Shown piece after piece: positions 53,201 to 61,657 of a DNA stretch of 64,000 bases. The notes beneath the pieces were generated by a model. It had not been told where the DNA came from, ran no database searches, and worked only from the letters and a program-made list of their open reading frames with translations. The position numbers and the translations under genes were made by a program. Source of the stretch: Pseudoclavibacter chungangensis (GTDB lineage: Bacteria > Actinomycetota > Actinomycetes > Actinomycetales > Microbacteriaceae); contig NZ_JACCFV010000001.1 in NCBI RefSeq assembly GCF_013410545.1, positions 558,001-622,000 of the forward strand, in the 5' to 3' direction. The stretch's first letter is position 1, and every line of letters starts with the position of its first letter.

Positions 53201-53890
53201 TCAGCGGTGCCGGGGGTCGTCACCGGCGCCGGGCACGACGACGCCCGATTCGTAGGCGGGGACGACCGCATGCACGCGATCGCGCAGGCCGAGCTTCGTC
53301 AGGATCCTGCTCACGTGCGATTTCGTCGTCTGCTCCGCGATGAACAGCGTGGCCGCGATCTCGGCGTTCGAGCGCCCCGCTGCGAGGAGCCGGAAGACCT
53401 CGAGCTCCCGTTCGGTGAGTGCGGCGAGCGCCGCGGTGTCGCTCGCGCGAGGTTTCGGTGTATCCGTGAACGCGCGGACGAGCCGATTCGTCACGCGCGG
53501 CGAGAGCAGCGCGTCCCCACCGTGCACGACGCGGACCGCGTTCACGAGTTCGTCGGGAGCGGCGTCCTTGAGGAGGAAGCCGCTCGCACCTGCGCGCAGG
53601 GCGGCGAAGACGTAGTCGTCGACGTCGAAGGTCGTGAGCATCACGATCCGTGGGCGATGGGTCGAGAGCGGGTCACCGAGGATCGCCTCCGTCGCCTCGA
53701 TGCCGTTGCGTTTCGGCATGCGCACGTCCATGAGCACGACGTCGGGCTTGAGGGAGCGCGTGCGCGCGAGTGCCTGTTCGCCGTCCTCGGCCTCGCCGGC
53801 GATCTCGATGTCGGGTTGAGCGCCGAGGATCGCGACGAGCCCCGCGCGGAACATCGGCTGGTCGTCGACGACGAGCACGCGGATGCTCAT
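53201..53890 (-). CDS. Response regulator, NarL/LuxR family
   Basis: A 229-aa two-component regulator. The receiver has VVDDQP, phospho-acceptor Asp55 (VVLMDVRMPKRNGIEA), a conserved Thr (MLTTFD) and a Lys in FLLKDAAPDEL. The LuxR-type HTH (about 155-215) reads LTERELEVFRLLAAGRSNAEI and TKSHVSRILTKLGLRDRV. Its ATG overlaps the kinase stop (ATGA). The stimulus is unknown; the operon partner DedA suggests envelope stress or membrane potential, which is inference. Confidence 0.92.
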   Translation of the reverse strand: MSIRVLVVDDQPMFRAGLVAILGAQPDIEIAGEAEDGEQALARTRSLKPDVVLMDVRMPKRNGIEATEAILGDPLSTHRPRIVMLTTFDVDDYVFAALRAGASGFLLKDAAPDELVNAVRVVHGGDALLSPRVTNRLVRAFTDTPKPRASDTAALAALTERELEVFRLLAAGRSNAEIAATLFIAEQTTKSHVSRILTKLGLRDRVHAVVPAYESGVVVPGAGDDPRHR

Positions 53891-54969
53891 GCGCCCGCCG
53901 CCGGACGTCGGGGCACCCGGGCCGTCACGGTGTAGCCGCCGTCGGGATCCGGCCCGTGCGCGAGTGAACCGTCGACCGATGCCATGCGTTCGATCATGCC
54001 GCGGATGCCGTGCCCACCGTGGTCGGCGGAGCCACGCGGCGTCGACGGCCGGGTATTCCGCACGGTCAGGACGAGCTCGTCGTCGAGGGCCCGCAGGGCG
54101 ATGTCGACCGACGATCCGTCCGCGTGCCGGATGACGTTGCTCAGGGATTCCTGCGTCACCCGATACAGCGCGAGCTGAACCGCCGAGGACGGTGCGGACC
54201 TCGATCCCCGCGTCGCGCGTCGCCGCCACGAGCGCCGGGAGGTCGGAAAGCGTCGGCTGTGGGGCGTCGAGCGTCTCGGCACCCTCGCGGAGCACGCCGA
54301 GCAGCCCGCGCATCTCACCGAGCGCCGTGCGGGCCTGGAGCGCGATGCCGTCGAACTCGTCCGCGACCTCGTCGCTCATCCCGTGCAGCCGGTAGCGGGC
54401 CGATGTCGCGCGCATGTGGACGATCGACATGCTGTGCGCGACGACGTCGTGCATCTCGCGCGCGATCCGGGATCGTTCGATGTCCCAGCGCCGATCCTCC
54501 TCGAGCACCTCCTTCTCGTGTCGTGCCAGGTCGACGTCACGGCGGGCCTGGACGAGCTGGGTGACGGTCGCCGCGATCGCGAACACGGTCGCCGAGACGC
54601 TCGCGGCGACCACGATGTCCACGAGGACGCGCTCGGCCACGGCAGGCTCGTGGGGGCCGTCGCCCCGTCGTCGGCCGCCCACACGGTCGTGCTCCCGATC
54701 GCGATCCCGAGCACGGAGACGCCGTGCAGCGCCGCCGCCACCCGTGGCGTGACGAGCACGAGCGGCACGGTCGCGGCCTGTACGAGGACGAGCGGGACGA
54801 GCAGCGCGACGGCCGCGCCCGTCGTCGGATAGAAGCTGAGCTGGACCGGGATGTTGACGCTGACGAGTGCGACGGCGAGGCCTGCGCCGATGAGCCATTC
54901 GAGGCACCCGGGCGGCGACGGGACGATCGACGCGAACCGGAATCGCCGGAGGCGCTGCACGGCGTTCAC
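53887..54969 (-). pseudogene. NarL-type sensor histidine kinase with two frameshifts
   Basis: Reads as one DesK/NarX-type kinase only if two frame changes are allowed. Part 1 (54969 to about 54652) encodes membrane helices (AGLAVALVSVNIPVQ, LLVPLVLVQAATVPLVLV). Part 2 (about 54652-54190, -1 frame) encodes the rest of the membrane region, a coiled linker and the HisKA_3 box REMHDVVAHSMSIVHMRA. Part 3 (about 54190-53887) returns to the first frame with LYRVTQESLSNVIRHADG and the ATPase end GGHGIRGMIERM. The first shift is at a CCCCC run. Because both flanking genes overlap it correctly, sequencing error is as likely as a real pseudogene. Confidence 0.75.
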
Positions 54970-55607
54970 GGTGCGATCGCCTCGGGACGTGCGGTGCGCG
55001 TCGTCCGCGTCGGTCGTCCACCGCGTGCGGCGACGCGGTCCACGACGAGGCCGACGAGGAGCGACACGAGGATCGCCGCAGCCGACGCGACGGCGGGGGA
55101 ACCGCCGAACAGGGCACCGGCGACGGTTGCGATACCGAGGCACATTCCCGCCCACACGGTGCCCCCGATGAGCGCGAGGGACGCGAATCGTCGTGTCGCC
55201 ATGCCCGTCGCCCCTGCCGTCATGTTCACCGCCACCCGACCGACCGGGATGAAGCGGCCGACGAGCACGAGCGTAGCGGGGCGCTCGCGGATTCGGCTGC
55301 CCGCCCACGCCATCGCCCGGCGCACGGCGGGCCGGGACGCGGTCGCTCGGCGACCACCGATCCGTCGGCCGATCGCGAAGGCGACGAGGTCACCGAACCA
55401 TGCGCCCATCGCCGCGACGAACAGCAACAGCGCGACGAGCCAGAACCCGTCGTGACCGGACGAGAGCACCGCCGCGAGCGCCGCGACGACGACGGTCTCG
55501 CTCGGCACGGGCGGGAAGAACCCGTCGACGACGCACAGTGCGAGGACGACGATCGGCACGAACGGCGAGGTGACGAGTGCCGAGAGGAGGTTGTCGAGTT
55601 GCTCCAT
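54966..55607 (-). CDS. DedA family membrane protein
   Basis: A 213-aa member of the DedA/VTT (SNARE-associated) family, which moves undecaprenyl phosphate or other phospholipids across the membrane. Features are the reentrant-loop motif FFPPVPSETVVVAAL, AAMGAWFGDLVAFAIGRRIG and the conserved GRFIPVGRVAVNMTAGATGM with its functional Arg residues. Four to five membrane helices are predicted. The last residues are Arg/Thr-rich. Its stop overlaps the kinase GTG (GTGA), so DedA, kinase and regulator form one operon. Confidence 0.92.
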   Translation of the reverse strand: MEQLDNLLSALVTSPFVPIVVLALCVVDGFFPPVPSETVVVAALAAVLSSGHDGFWLVALLLFVAAMGAWFGDLVAFAIGRRIGGRRATASRPAVRRAMAWAGSRIRERPATLVLVGRFIPVGRVAVNMTAGATGMATRRFASLALIGGTVWAGMCLGIATVAGALFGGSPAVASAAAILVSLLVGLVVDRVAARGGRPTRTTRTARPEAIAP

Positions 55608-55850
55608 GGCGGGGCTCCTTTCCGAGAACTCCGGGACGGTACCCGCCGTTCGGACACCCGGTCGTCCCCCGTGCGTTCCGTCGACCCCGTACGTCGGTAC
55701 GGCCGGAGCGCTCCCGATGGACGGACGTTCGCGCGGTCGCGGGCGGAACCGGGGGAGGGGGTGTTCGGCCCGCGCGAGGGACGCGGTCGTGGCGTGTGCC
55801 TCGCGACACTCTACGGGTCGGTCCGCAGCGGGCCGCGGAACGGAGCGATC
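55608..55850. other. Intergenic region between divergent dedA and acyltransferase genes
   Basis: A 243-bp promoter region. I see no convincing hexamers or gene. Confidence 0.4.
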
Positions 55851-57182
55851 ATGTCCATTCTCGAAGCGCGCGACGCTCGGTCGCGTGTCCGGCCGGCAGA
55901 GGCCGAGCGGTCACCACGCGTTCGCCACGATCGTGACCTCTCGATCGACGTGGCACGGGCGTGGTGCCTGCTCGTCGTGGTCGTGCTGCACGCCTCGATG
56001 GTCGGTATCGGGGTCGTCCGGGGAGGCCTCGTCGTCGGGAACGCGCTCGAGGGGTGGGACGGATTCGCGAGCGCGAGCTGGTTCGTCCAGGTCATGCCGC
56101 TGTTCTTCGTCCTCGGTGGCGCGAGCGGGTACCTGCACTGGACCCGCGTGGAGCGCGACGGCGGTGGTCGGCGGGCGTTCGTCGCCGATCGCGTGCGGCG
56201 GTTGCTCGTCCCCGCCGTGGGTGCGGCGGCTGCCGTCGTCGTCCTGCTCGTGGTGCTCTCGATCGTGGGCGTGGACGGTTCGCTCGTGGCCGAGGCGGGA
56301 TTCCGCGCGAGTCAACCGCTCTGGTTCCTCGGGGTGTACCTCCTCTGTTCGTGCGCCGTGCCGCTCGCCGTCGCGGCGCACCGGGCTCGCCCGGCGACGA
56401 CGTTCGCGGTGCTCGTCGGAGCCGCCGCACTCGTCGAGGTGCTGCGCGTCGTGGGCGCGCCACCGATCGTCGCGGTCGCGAATCTGCTGTTCGTGTGGCT
56501 GCTCGTCCAACAGCTCGGCTTCCTGCTCGCCGACGGCACGATCGACCGCGTGCCGAGGGACGTGCTGCTCCCCGGTGCGGTCGTGGCGGTCGCGGTGGCG
56601 CTCGCGATGTGTTCGTGGGGTGTCGGGTCGTTCGATCTGATCGCCGCGCTCAACCCGCCGTCGGCCGTGCTCGTCGTCGTCGGGATCGCGCAGCTCCTCG
56701 TCTTCGCCGCCCTGCGTCCGACACTCCGCAGGCTGGCCCGCCGACGCGGCATCGGGCGCGTGGTTCGTGCCGTGAACGAACGGGCGATGACGATCTACGC
56801 GTGGCACATGCTCGCGCTGCTCGGCCTCGCCGGGCTCCTCGCGACGTCGGGGCTGCCCCTGCCCGACCCGCTCGGGTCCGAGTGGTGGGCGACGCGCCCG
56901 CTCTGGCTCCTCGCGTCGCTCGTGGCCGTCGCGACCGTCGTCGCGTTCGCGGGAGGGATCGAGCTGCGGCGAGGGCCCTCGTCGCGATCGGCGGTGCGCG
57001 GTGGACGGTTGCGCGTCGCGACGGCAGTCACCGTCGCGTCCGTTGGGACGCTCGGCGTGCTCGTGTCGGGCGGCGCGATCCTCGGGTGGCTCATCGCGCT
57101 GGCGGGGTGGAGTGCCGCGATCGCATCCCTCCGGTCAGGATCCGGGCGTGAGGCCGCTGCGCCGAGCCGTGCGGAACGGTGA
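55851..57182 (+). CDS. Acyltransferase 3 family membrane protein
   Basis: A 443-aa integral membrane protein with about ten helices. The family's N-terminal motif is RDLSIDVARAWCLLVVVVLH, including the conserved Arg and catalytic-type His, followed by MPLFFVLGGASGYLHW and a later NERAMTIYAWHMLALLGLAGLL. Acyltransferase-3 proteins move acetyl or succinyl groups onto cell-surface glycans. No glycan cluster is adjacent, so the acceptor is unknown. The ATG follows CGGAGCGATC. Confidence 0.87.
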   Translation: MSILEARDARSRVRPAEAERSPRVRHDRDLSIDVARAWCLLVVVVLHASMVGIGVVRGGLVVGNALEGWDGFASASWFVQVMPLFFVLGGASGYLHWTRVERDGGGRRAFVADRVRRLLVPAVGAAAAVVVLLVVLSIVGVDGSLVAEAGFRASQPLWFLGVYLLCSCAVPLAVAAHRARPATTFAVLVGAAALVEVLRVVGAPPIVAVANLLFVWLLVQQLGFLLADGTIDRVPRDVLLPGAVVAVAVALAMCSWGVGSFDLIAALNPPSAVLVVVGIAQLLVFAALRPTLRRLARRRGIGRVVRAVNERAMTIYAWHMLALLGLAGLLATSGLPLPDPLGSEWWATRPLWLLASLVAVATVVAFAGGIELRRGPSSRSAVRGGRLRVATAVTVASVGTLGVLVSGGAILGWLIALAGWSAAIASLRSGSGREAAAPSRAER

Positions 57183-57201
57183 GGGCGTCCGTACACGAGG
57201 A

Positions 57202-57235
57202 CGGCGCCGGGCGGGGTGATCCCTGCCCGGCGCCG
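57202..57235. terminator. Bidirectional hairpin (acyltransferase / MFS)
   Basis: CGGCGCCGGGC pairs with GCCCGGCGCCG (11 bp), extended inward by GGGG/CCCT around TGAT. Confidence 0.7.
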
Positions 57236-57261
57236 ACCTGTGTCGGCCGCCACGGCTCACG

Positions 57262-58512
57262 TCAGTCGGCGGGGTGTCGTCGGGGTCGCAGCGTGCGGAT
57301 CACGATGACGAGGCACAGCGCGCTGATGCCCGTGACGACGGCGAGCGATTCGAAGTACGGAATGCTCGGGAGGAGGATCGCGAGGACGGTCGGCAGGAGG
57401 AAGCCGGCGTAGGCGAGCGAGTAGTAGACGCCCGTGAGGGTCGCGAGGTCGTCGGGGTGGGAGATGCGCTGGATCTCGAGCAGGCCCGCAACCATGCACA
57501 CGCCGTACGCGCACCCGAGCAGCACCGCGACGGCGGCCGCCGCGAAGGGTGAGTCGGTGAGGCTCGCGAGCGCGGCCGCGCCCATGCCGAGGGTCATGAG
57601 CGCGAGTCCGAGCCAGCTCGCCCCGCCTCGCACCCGCGCGTCGATCGCGGGGACGAACGACTGGACGACGGCACCGGAGCCGAGCGCGAGGACCGTGAGG
57701 AGGGTCGCGTAGAGGGTCGTGTACGAGCCGAGCCGGTCGGCGACCGCGGCGGGGAGCACGGCGTAGGCCACGCCCGCCGCGCCGAACACCCACGGTGCGA
57801 GGGGCACGACGATGCCGCGGAACCGGGAGCGGTGGTGGAGCGGGATGAGGCGGCGGCGCTCGACCTCCGGGGACGGGATCGGGCCGGGGCGGTGCGTCTC
57901 GGGGACGGACAGGCCGAGGACGAGCGCGACGACGGAGAGCGTCGCGTGAACGAGGTAGGGCAGCACATCGGGCAGGGGGGCCCACTGGGCGAGAAGCCCC
58001 GTGACCCCGGCGCCGAGTCCGAACCCGAGTGTGAGGGTGAGCGAGGGACGCCGAGCCCCGGCGGTGCTCGATGCCTTCGTGTCGAACGGGGCGCTCGACA
58101 GCTCCTTCATCCAGCTCGTCCCGACCGACATCGCGACGCCGACGCCGACACCCGCGAGGACGCGCCCGGCGCACAGCAGGAGGTAGTGGTGGAGCCCCGG
58201 TGCGAGCATCACGCTCGCGATGAGCCCGCAGATCATTCCGGCGAGCCACACCCAACGGCGACCGAAGCGGTCGGAGAGCGGGCCGGCGACGAGCAGGCCC
58301 GGGACGAGACCCGCGACATAGGTGCTCAGCAGGAGGTTCGCCTGCCAGGCGCTGTAGCCGCCGAGCCCCTCGTACATCGCGATGAGCGGCGTGAAGTGGT
58401 TGCCGCCCCACGCCAGCATGAAGACGGACGGCGCGAGGCGCAGCCACGCGCGCGGCGCGGTGCCGACGGTGGGGACGGTGCCGGTCGAGAGGCTTCCGGT
58501 CGCGGTGCTCAT
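57262..58512 (-). CDS. MFS transporter, in operon with GntR regulator
   Basis: A 416-aa transporter with 12 predicted helices. Loop 2-3 signature: GPLSDRFGRRWVWLAG; helix 4-5 region GRVLAGVGVGVAMSVGTSWMKEL; C-terminal half symmetrical. The central loop is VPETHRPGPIPSPEVERRRL. The ATG overlaps the stop of the GntR gene (ATGA), so the regulator and transporter are made together and the transporter is probably induced by the regulator's ligand. Substrate unknown. Confidence 0.88.
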   Translation of the reverse strand: MSTATGSLSTGTVPTVGTAPRAWLRLAPSVFMLAWGGNHFTPLIAMYEGLGGYSAWQANLLLSTYVAGLVPGLLVAGPLSDRFGRRWVWLAGMICGLIASVMLAPGLHHYLLLCAGRVLAGVGVGVAMSVGTSWMKELSSAPFDTKASSTAGARRPSLTLTLGFGLGAGVTGLLAQWAPLPDVLPYLVHATLSVVALVLGLSVPETHRPGPIPSPEVERRRLIPLHHRSRFRGIVVPLAPWVFGAAGVAYAVLPAAVADRLGSYTTLYATLLTVLALGSGAVVQSFVPAIDARVRGGASWLGLALMTLGMGAAALASLTDSPFAAAAVAVLLGCAYGVCMVAGLLEIQRISHPDDLATLTGVYYSLAYAGFLLPTVLAILLPSIPYFESLAVVTGISALCLVIVIRTLRPRRHPAD

Positions 58513-59183
58513 GCGACCTCGCTCACGAGATGGCCGACGCGGACGTGCGCCCGGATGGCGTTCGAGAACGCCTCGGTGTCGCCGGACTCGGCGAGGGCGG
58601 CGAGCGCGGCGTGCTCCTCGACGAAGCGATCGACCGACTCGGGGTGCTCCGTGACCGTGTCCGCGATGAGGCGCGCGAGCCGCGGCCCGTACGCCGCCAT
58701 CGTCTCGGCGACGACGGCGTTGCCCCAGGCCGCGACGATCGTCGCGTGGAATGCGTGATCCTGCTCCGCGAACGCGAGGTGGTCGCCGTCGGCGATCGCC
58801 CTCGTCTGCCGCGCGAGGGAGGCCGAGAGGCGCTCGCCGAGTTCGCGTCGCTGTTCGTCCGGTCGTTCCGCGAGGTGGCGGACCGCGGCGGTCTCGAGCA
58901 TCGTCCGCACTTCGAGCAGATCGCGGCGCACCGCGGGGGAGATCGTCGTGACGAGCGCCCCGCGCTTCGGCTTGAGCTCGACGAGGCGCCAGTTCGCGAG
59001 CTGGAGCATGGCCTCGCGAGCGGGCGTGCGGCTCGCGCCGGCGAGGTCGGCGACCTGCGCTTCGGTGAGGAGCTCACCCGGCGGGATCTCCCCGGTGACG
59101 ATCCGGCGCGCGACGGTGGCCGCCGCGCGATCGGCGAGGGCGCCGTCCGTCCGGCGCCAGGGAAGTTCGAATCCGCTCTGCAT
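58509..59183 (-). CDS. GntR-family regulator (FCD type) of the MFS gene
   Basis: A 224-aa regulator: winged helix (about 15-80: VARRIVTGEIPPGELLTEAQVADLAGASRTPAREAMLQL) and FCD domain (about 85-215) with putative metal-binding Asp/His residues (EQDHAFHATIV, EEHAALAALAESGD, AIRAHVRVGHLV). The ATG (MQSGFELPWRR) was chosen because the direct repeats of a likely operator lie just upstream; the longer frame reads through them. Regulator and MFS gene form an operon that is probably self-regulated. Confidence 0.87.
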   Translation of the reverse strand: MQSGFELPWRRTDGALADRAAATVARRIVTGEIPPGELLTEAQVADLAGASRTPAREAMLQLANWRLVELKPKRGALVTTISPAVRRDLLEVRTMLETAAVRHLAERPDEQRRELGERLSASLARQTRAIADGDHLAFAEQDHAFHATIVAAWGNAVVAETMAAYGPRLARLIADTVTEHPESVDRFVEEHAALAALAESGDTEAFSNAIRAHVRVGHLVSEVA

Positions 59184-59210
59184 GCCTCGAGGATACACCT
59201 TGCATGCGTT

Positions 59211-59232
59211 GATAGATACACGGATAGATACA
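59211..59232. promoter_or_regulatory. Direct repeat, likely operator of the GntR-MFS operon
   Basis: GATAGATACA occurs twice with a 2-nt spacer (12-bp period), 28 nt before the GntR start, beside the palindrome TGCATGC-like GCATGC. AT-rich relative to the window and located where the promoter should be. Confidence 0.5.
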
Positions 59233-59428
59233 TTTGCGAAGGGCGACGTGCCGAGCGCTGCCGGTCCGGGATGCAGTCTCGGCGCCTCGACGGCGCACGC
59301 AGCGGCCGTGTCGTCGCCCGTCGTCGCTGGCACGAACGAACGAACGACAACGCACCGTCCGACGGTGCGGTGTCGTTCGTGCGCGCGACGACGCGGGCGG
59401 TCGTGTCGCGGCCCGAGCCGTGACGCGG

Positions 59429-59734
59429 TCAGTCCGCGGTGACGCCGTGCAGGACGGGCTCCGCCACTTGCTCGTGCGCGGACTCGTGCGGCTCACGGAG
59501 CCAGGCCAGGACGGTCGTCATCCGCAGGTCCAGGAGCTCGGCGATGCGCTCGGCGGGAACACCCTCGTCGCGCAGTTCGAGAACGCGTGGATGGAGCCGT
59601 TCGCGCTCGGCCTTGCGCATGTGGTTCCGGACGGGTTGCAGTGGGGAGCCGGCCCGGCGCTGCTGCCAGTGGCGAGGGCAGAGTCCGTCTTCGAACTGGG
59701 CACGGCCGCAGCCGGTGAATGTGCAGAGGCTCAT
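59429..59734 (-). CDS. Small zinc-motif / HTH protein
   Basis: A 101-aa protein. The N-terminus has a Cys/His cluster CTFTGCGRAQFEDGLCPRHW suited to one zinc ion. A basic stretch follows (MRKAERERLHPRVLELRDEG), then a helix-turn-helix segment VPAERIAELLDLRMTTVLAWLREP. I do not recognise a named family; similar Cys/His plus HTH proteins occur in actinobacteria and their phages. The ATG follows AAGGAATCGCC, and the longer upstream frame is not supported. A DNA-binding role is inferred. Confidence 0.75.
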   Translation of the reverse strand: MSLCTFTGCGRAQFEDGLCPRHWQQRRAGSPLQPVRNHMRKAERERLHPRVLELRDEGVPAERIAELLDLRMTTVLAWLREPHESAHEQVAEPVLHGVTAD

Positions 59735-60116
59735 GGCGATTCCTTGAGCATCGGGTGATCCGGGCGCCGGGGGACGCCGGCGTCGACGGAAATGCAGACG
59801 GGATATCCGTTGATGCCTGGATCGGAGACGTGGGGGCGTCTGCGGGCCGAGCCGCGGGCGGCCGACCTGAGCGGTCGACTCACCGACCGTTGTCGCGTGG
59901 AACCGTGCCCGAGGAGTCCTCGAACGGTGACAGCGCATCACCGTCGGCTGTGAATTCGATATGAGGTTGTGGAACGAGCTTGCGGACGGGCTGCCGTGCC
60001 GGGGCGAGAGGTGCGTCGTGCCGCTCAGGGGGCGACGTGGGGGTGTTGTGCATGACGGCCCCGTATCGTCGGGCCCACCGTGAACCGGCGGAGCCGATGA
60101 GGGAGTGGAGGGCGTG
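59735..60116. other. Intergenic region, nothing identified
   Basis: About 380 bp between divergent genes. GTATCGTC (60064) could be part of a promoter for the reductase gene; no gene or strong repeat is seen. Confidence 0.4.
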
Positions 60117-61091
60117 ATGCGCGCGGTGCTGATCGAATCGAAGGGTGATGCGGCCCGGATCGTCGACGTGGACGAGGCGGAGCTGCTCGACGGGGATGTC
60201 GAGCTGGATGTCCTCGCGTCGAGTTTGAACTACAAGGACGGCCTCGCGCTCGCGGGACGGGGGATCGTCCGATCCTGGCCGATGATCCCGGGGATCGACA
60301 TCGTCGGACGGGTGACCGCGTCCCGGTCCGACGCGTGGAAGCCGGGAGACGTCGTGGTGCTCAACGGTGACGGTGCGGGTGAGACGCGGCTCGGCGGCTT
60401 CGCGACGCGAGCACGGGTCCGGCCGGATGCCCTCGTCGCCCTGCCGGAGGGGCTGACGCCCGGGCAGGCGGCGGCCGTCGGGACGGCCGGTTTCACGGCC
60501 ATGATCGGCGTGCTCGCGCTCGAGGACGCCGGTGTCGAGCCCGGTGGCGAGGTGCTCGTCACGGGAGCGGCGGGCGGTGTCGGCTCGATCGCGATCTCGC
60601 TCCTCGCGGGTCGCGGGTACCGCGTCGTGGCTTCGACCGGACGTGCGGACTCGGAGCGCGAGTACCTGCAGGGTCTCGGCGCGGCGGAGGTGATCGACCG
60701 GGCGGCGCTCGGTGATGAGCTCGGTGGGCCGCTGCAGCGGCAGCGGTGGGCGGGCGCGATCGATTCGGTCGGCAGCACGACGCTCGCGAACGTGCTCGCG
60801 CAGACGGTCTACGGCGGCACGGTCGTGGCGTGCGGGCTCGCGCAGGGGGCCGATCTGCCCACGACGGTCATGCCGTTCATCCTGCGCGGCGTCACCCTGA
60901 CGGGCGCGAACTCCGTCGATGCGCCGCGTGCACTGCGCGAGCGGGCCTGGGCGGCGATCGCGGCCGAACTGGATCGGGACGTCCTCGATTCGCTCACGAC
61001 CACGATCGGTCTCGAGGACACGCCGGCGAAGGCGGTCGAGATCCTCGAGGGGCGCGTGCGCGGCCGGACGGTCGTCGACCTCTCACGGTGA
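60117..61091 (+). CDS. Acryloyl-CoA reductase-like MDR oxidoreductase (AcuI/YhdH type)
   Basis: A 324-aa zinc-independent medium-chain reductase. MRAVLIESKGDAARIV, ASSLNYKDGLALAGRG, PMIPGIDIVGRV and the NADPH-binding GAAGGVGSIAISLLAGRG are typical of the YhdH/AcuI branch, which reduces acryloyl-CoA; GTAGFTAMIGVLALE and TSTGRADS-like sequence also fit. The start is the ATG after GGAGTGGAGG. There is no dimethylsulfoniopropionate gene nearby, so a detoxification role is inferred from the family alone. Confidence 0.88.
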   Translation: MRAVLIESKGDAARIVDVDEAELLDGDVELDVLASSLNYKDGLALAGRGIVRSWPMIPGIDIVGRVTASRSDAWKPGDVVVLNGDGAGETRLGGFATRARVRPDALVALPEGLTPGQAAAVGTAGFTAMIGVLALEDAGVEPGGEVLVTGAAGGVGSIAISLLAGRGYRVVASTGRADSEREYLQGLGAAEVIDRAALGDELGGPLQRQRWAGAIDSVGSTTLANVLAQTVYGGTVVACGLAQGADLPTTVMPFILRGVTLTGANSVDAPRALRERAWAAIAAELDRDVLDSLTTTIGLEDTPAKAVEILEGRVRGRTVVDLSR

Positions 61092-61153
61092 TGCCGGAGT
61101 CGACACCCGCCCCGGCCACGTGCGCCGTCCGAGTGGGGTGACATGATCGACCG

Positions 61154-61303
61154 GTGTTCATGTTCATCGTCCTCGTGACCGTCGCGCTGTTCGTCATCGG
61201 GCTCGTTGCGGCCGCTGTGATCCTCGTCGTCGTGCTTCGGGCACAGCGCGGGAGGCCCGACCGCACGCCGCCATCACCGGGCGGGTCCGGAAGTGAGCAC
61301 TGA
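61154..61303 (+). CDS. Small single-pass membrane protein
   Basis: A 49-aa frame: M-F-M-F-I-V-L-V-T-V followed by about 27 hydrophobic residues rich in Val, Ile and Ala, then a basic head LRAQRGRPDRTPPSPGG. The GTG start stands 6 nt after CATGAT in a leaderless-like arrangement; an ATG two codons later is the alternative. One membrane helix with a short cytoplasmic tail. Too short for family recognition; accepted for its clear transmembrane pattern and unbroken frame. Confidence 0.5.
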   Translation: MFMFIVLVTVALFVIGLVAAAVILVVVLRAQRGRPDRTPPSPGGSGSEH

Positions 61304-61407
61304 CCGGGTTCGTCTCGGGAGTGTGCCGGTGCGCCCGTGGCGCTCATCGAGCGGGGGACGAGCGTCGACCTCGTCGATCGTGCGTCCGTGACAGGTCGGT
61401 TCCTCGG

Positions 61408-61479
61408 TGCCCCTGGAGGGACTCGAACCCCCAACCGTTTGCTTAGGACGCAACTGCTCTTCCATTGAGCTACAGAGGC
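61408..61479 (-). tRNA. tRNA-Arg (anticodon CCT)
   Basis: A 72-nt cloverleaf: acceptor GCCTCTG/CAGGGGC, D arm GCTC/GAGC, anticodon loop GTCCTAA (anticodon CCT, reading AGG) on stem GTTGC/GCAAA with one outer G-A mismatch, T arm GGGGG-TTCGAGT-CCCTC, discriminator A. A TAGCAT hexamer (61490-61495, minus strand) fits as its -10 box. CCA is not encoded. Confidence 0.95.
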
Positions 61480-61574
61480 TGGCACGAACATGCTAGCGGT
61501 CCGCTGCGCGCGGCGCGCCACACGCGTCCGCGATCGCCCGTTCGCCGGGGCCCGGGCGTGGTGCGACGCGAGGG

Positions 61575-61633
61575 GACGACGAAGCCCGCTGGGCCCGGAC
61601 GCTTTGCGTCCGGGCCCAGCGGGCTTCGTCGTC
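61575..61633. terminator. 28-bp perfect hairpin after the thioester-domain gene
   Basis: Arms of 28 bp starting GACGACGAAG enclose loop TTT. It lies 24 nt beyond the stop of the minus-strand surface-protein gene and is the longest perfect stem I found. Confidence 0.85.
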
Positions 61634-61657
61634 GCACCGAAGGTGCGGCCGATCCCC

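Noticed and set aside
53201..55117. A 638-codon frame joining a kinase segment to the NarL regulator
   Set aside because: The regulator has its own ATG overlapping the kinase stop. The long frame is the middle kinase segment read through because of the frameshifts.
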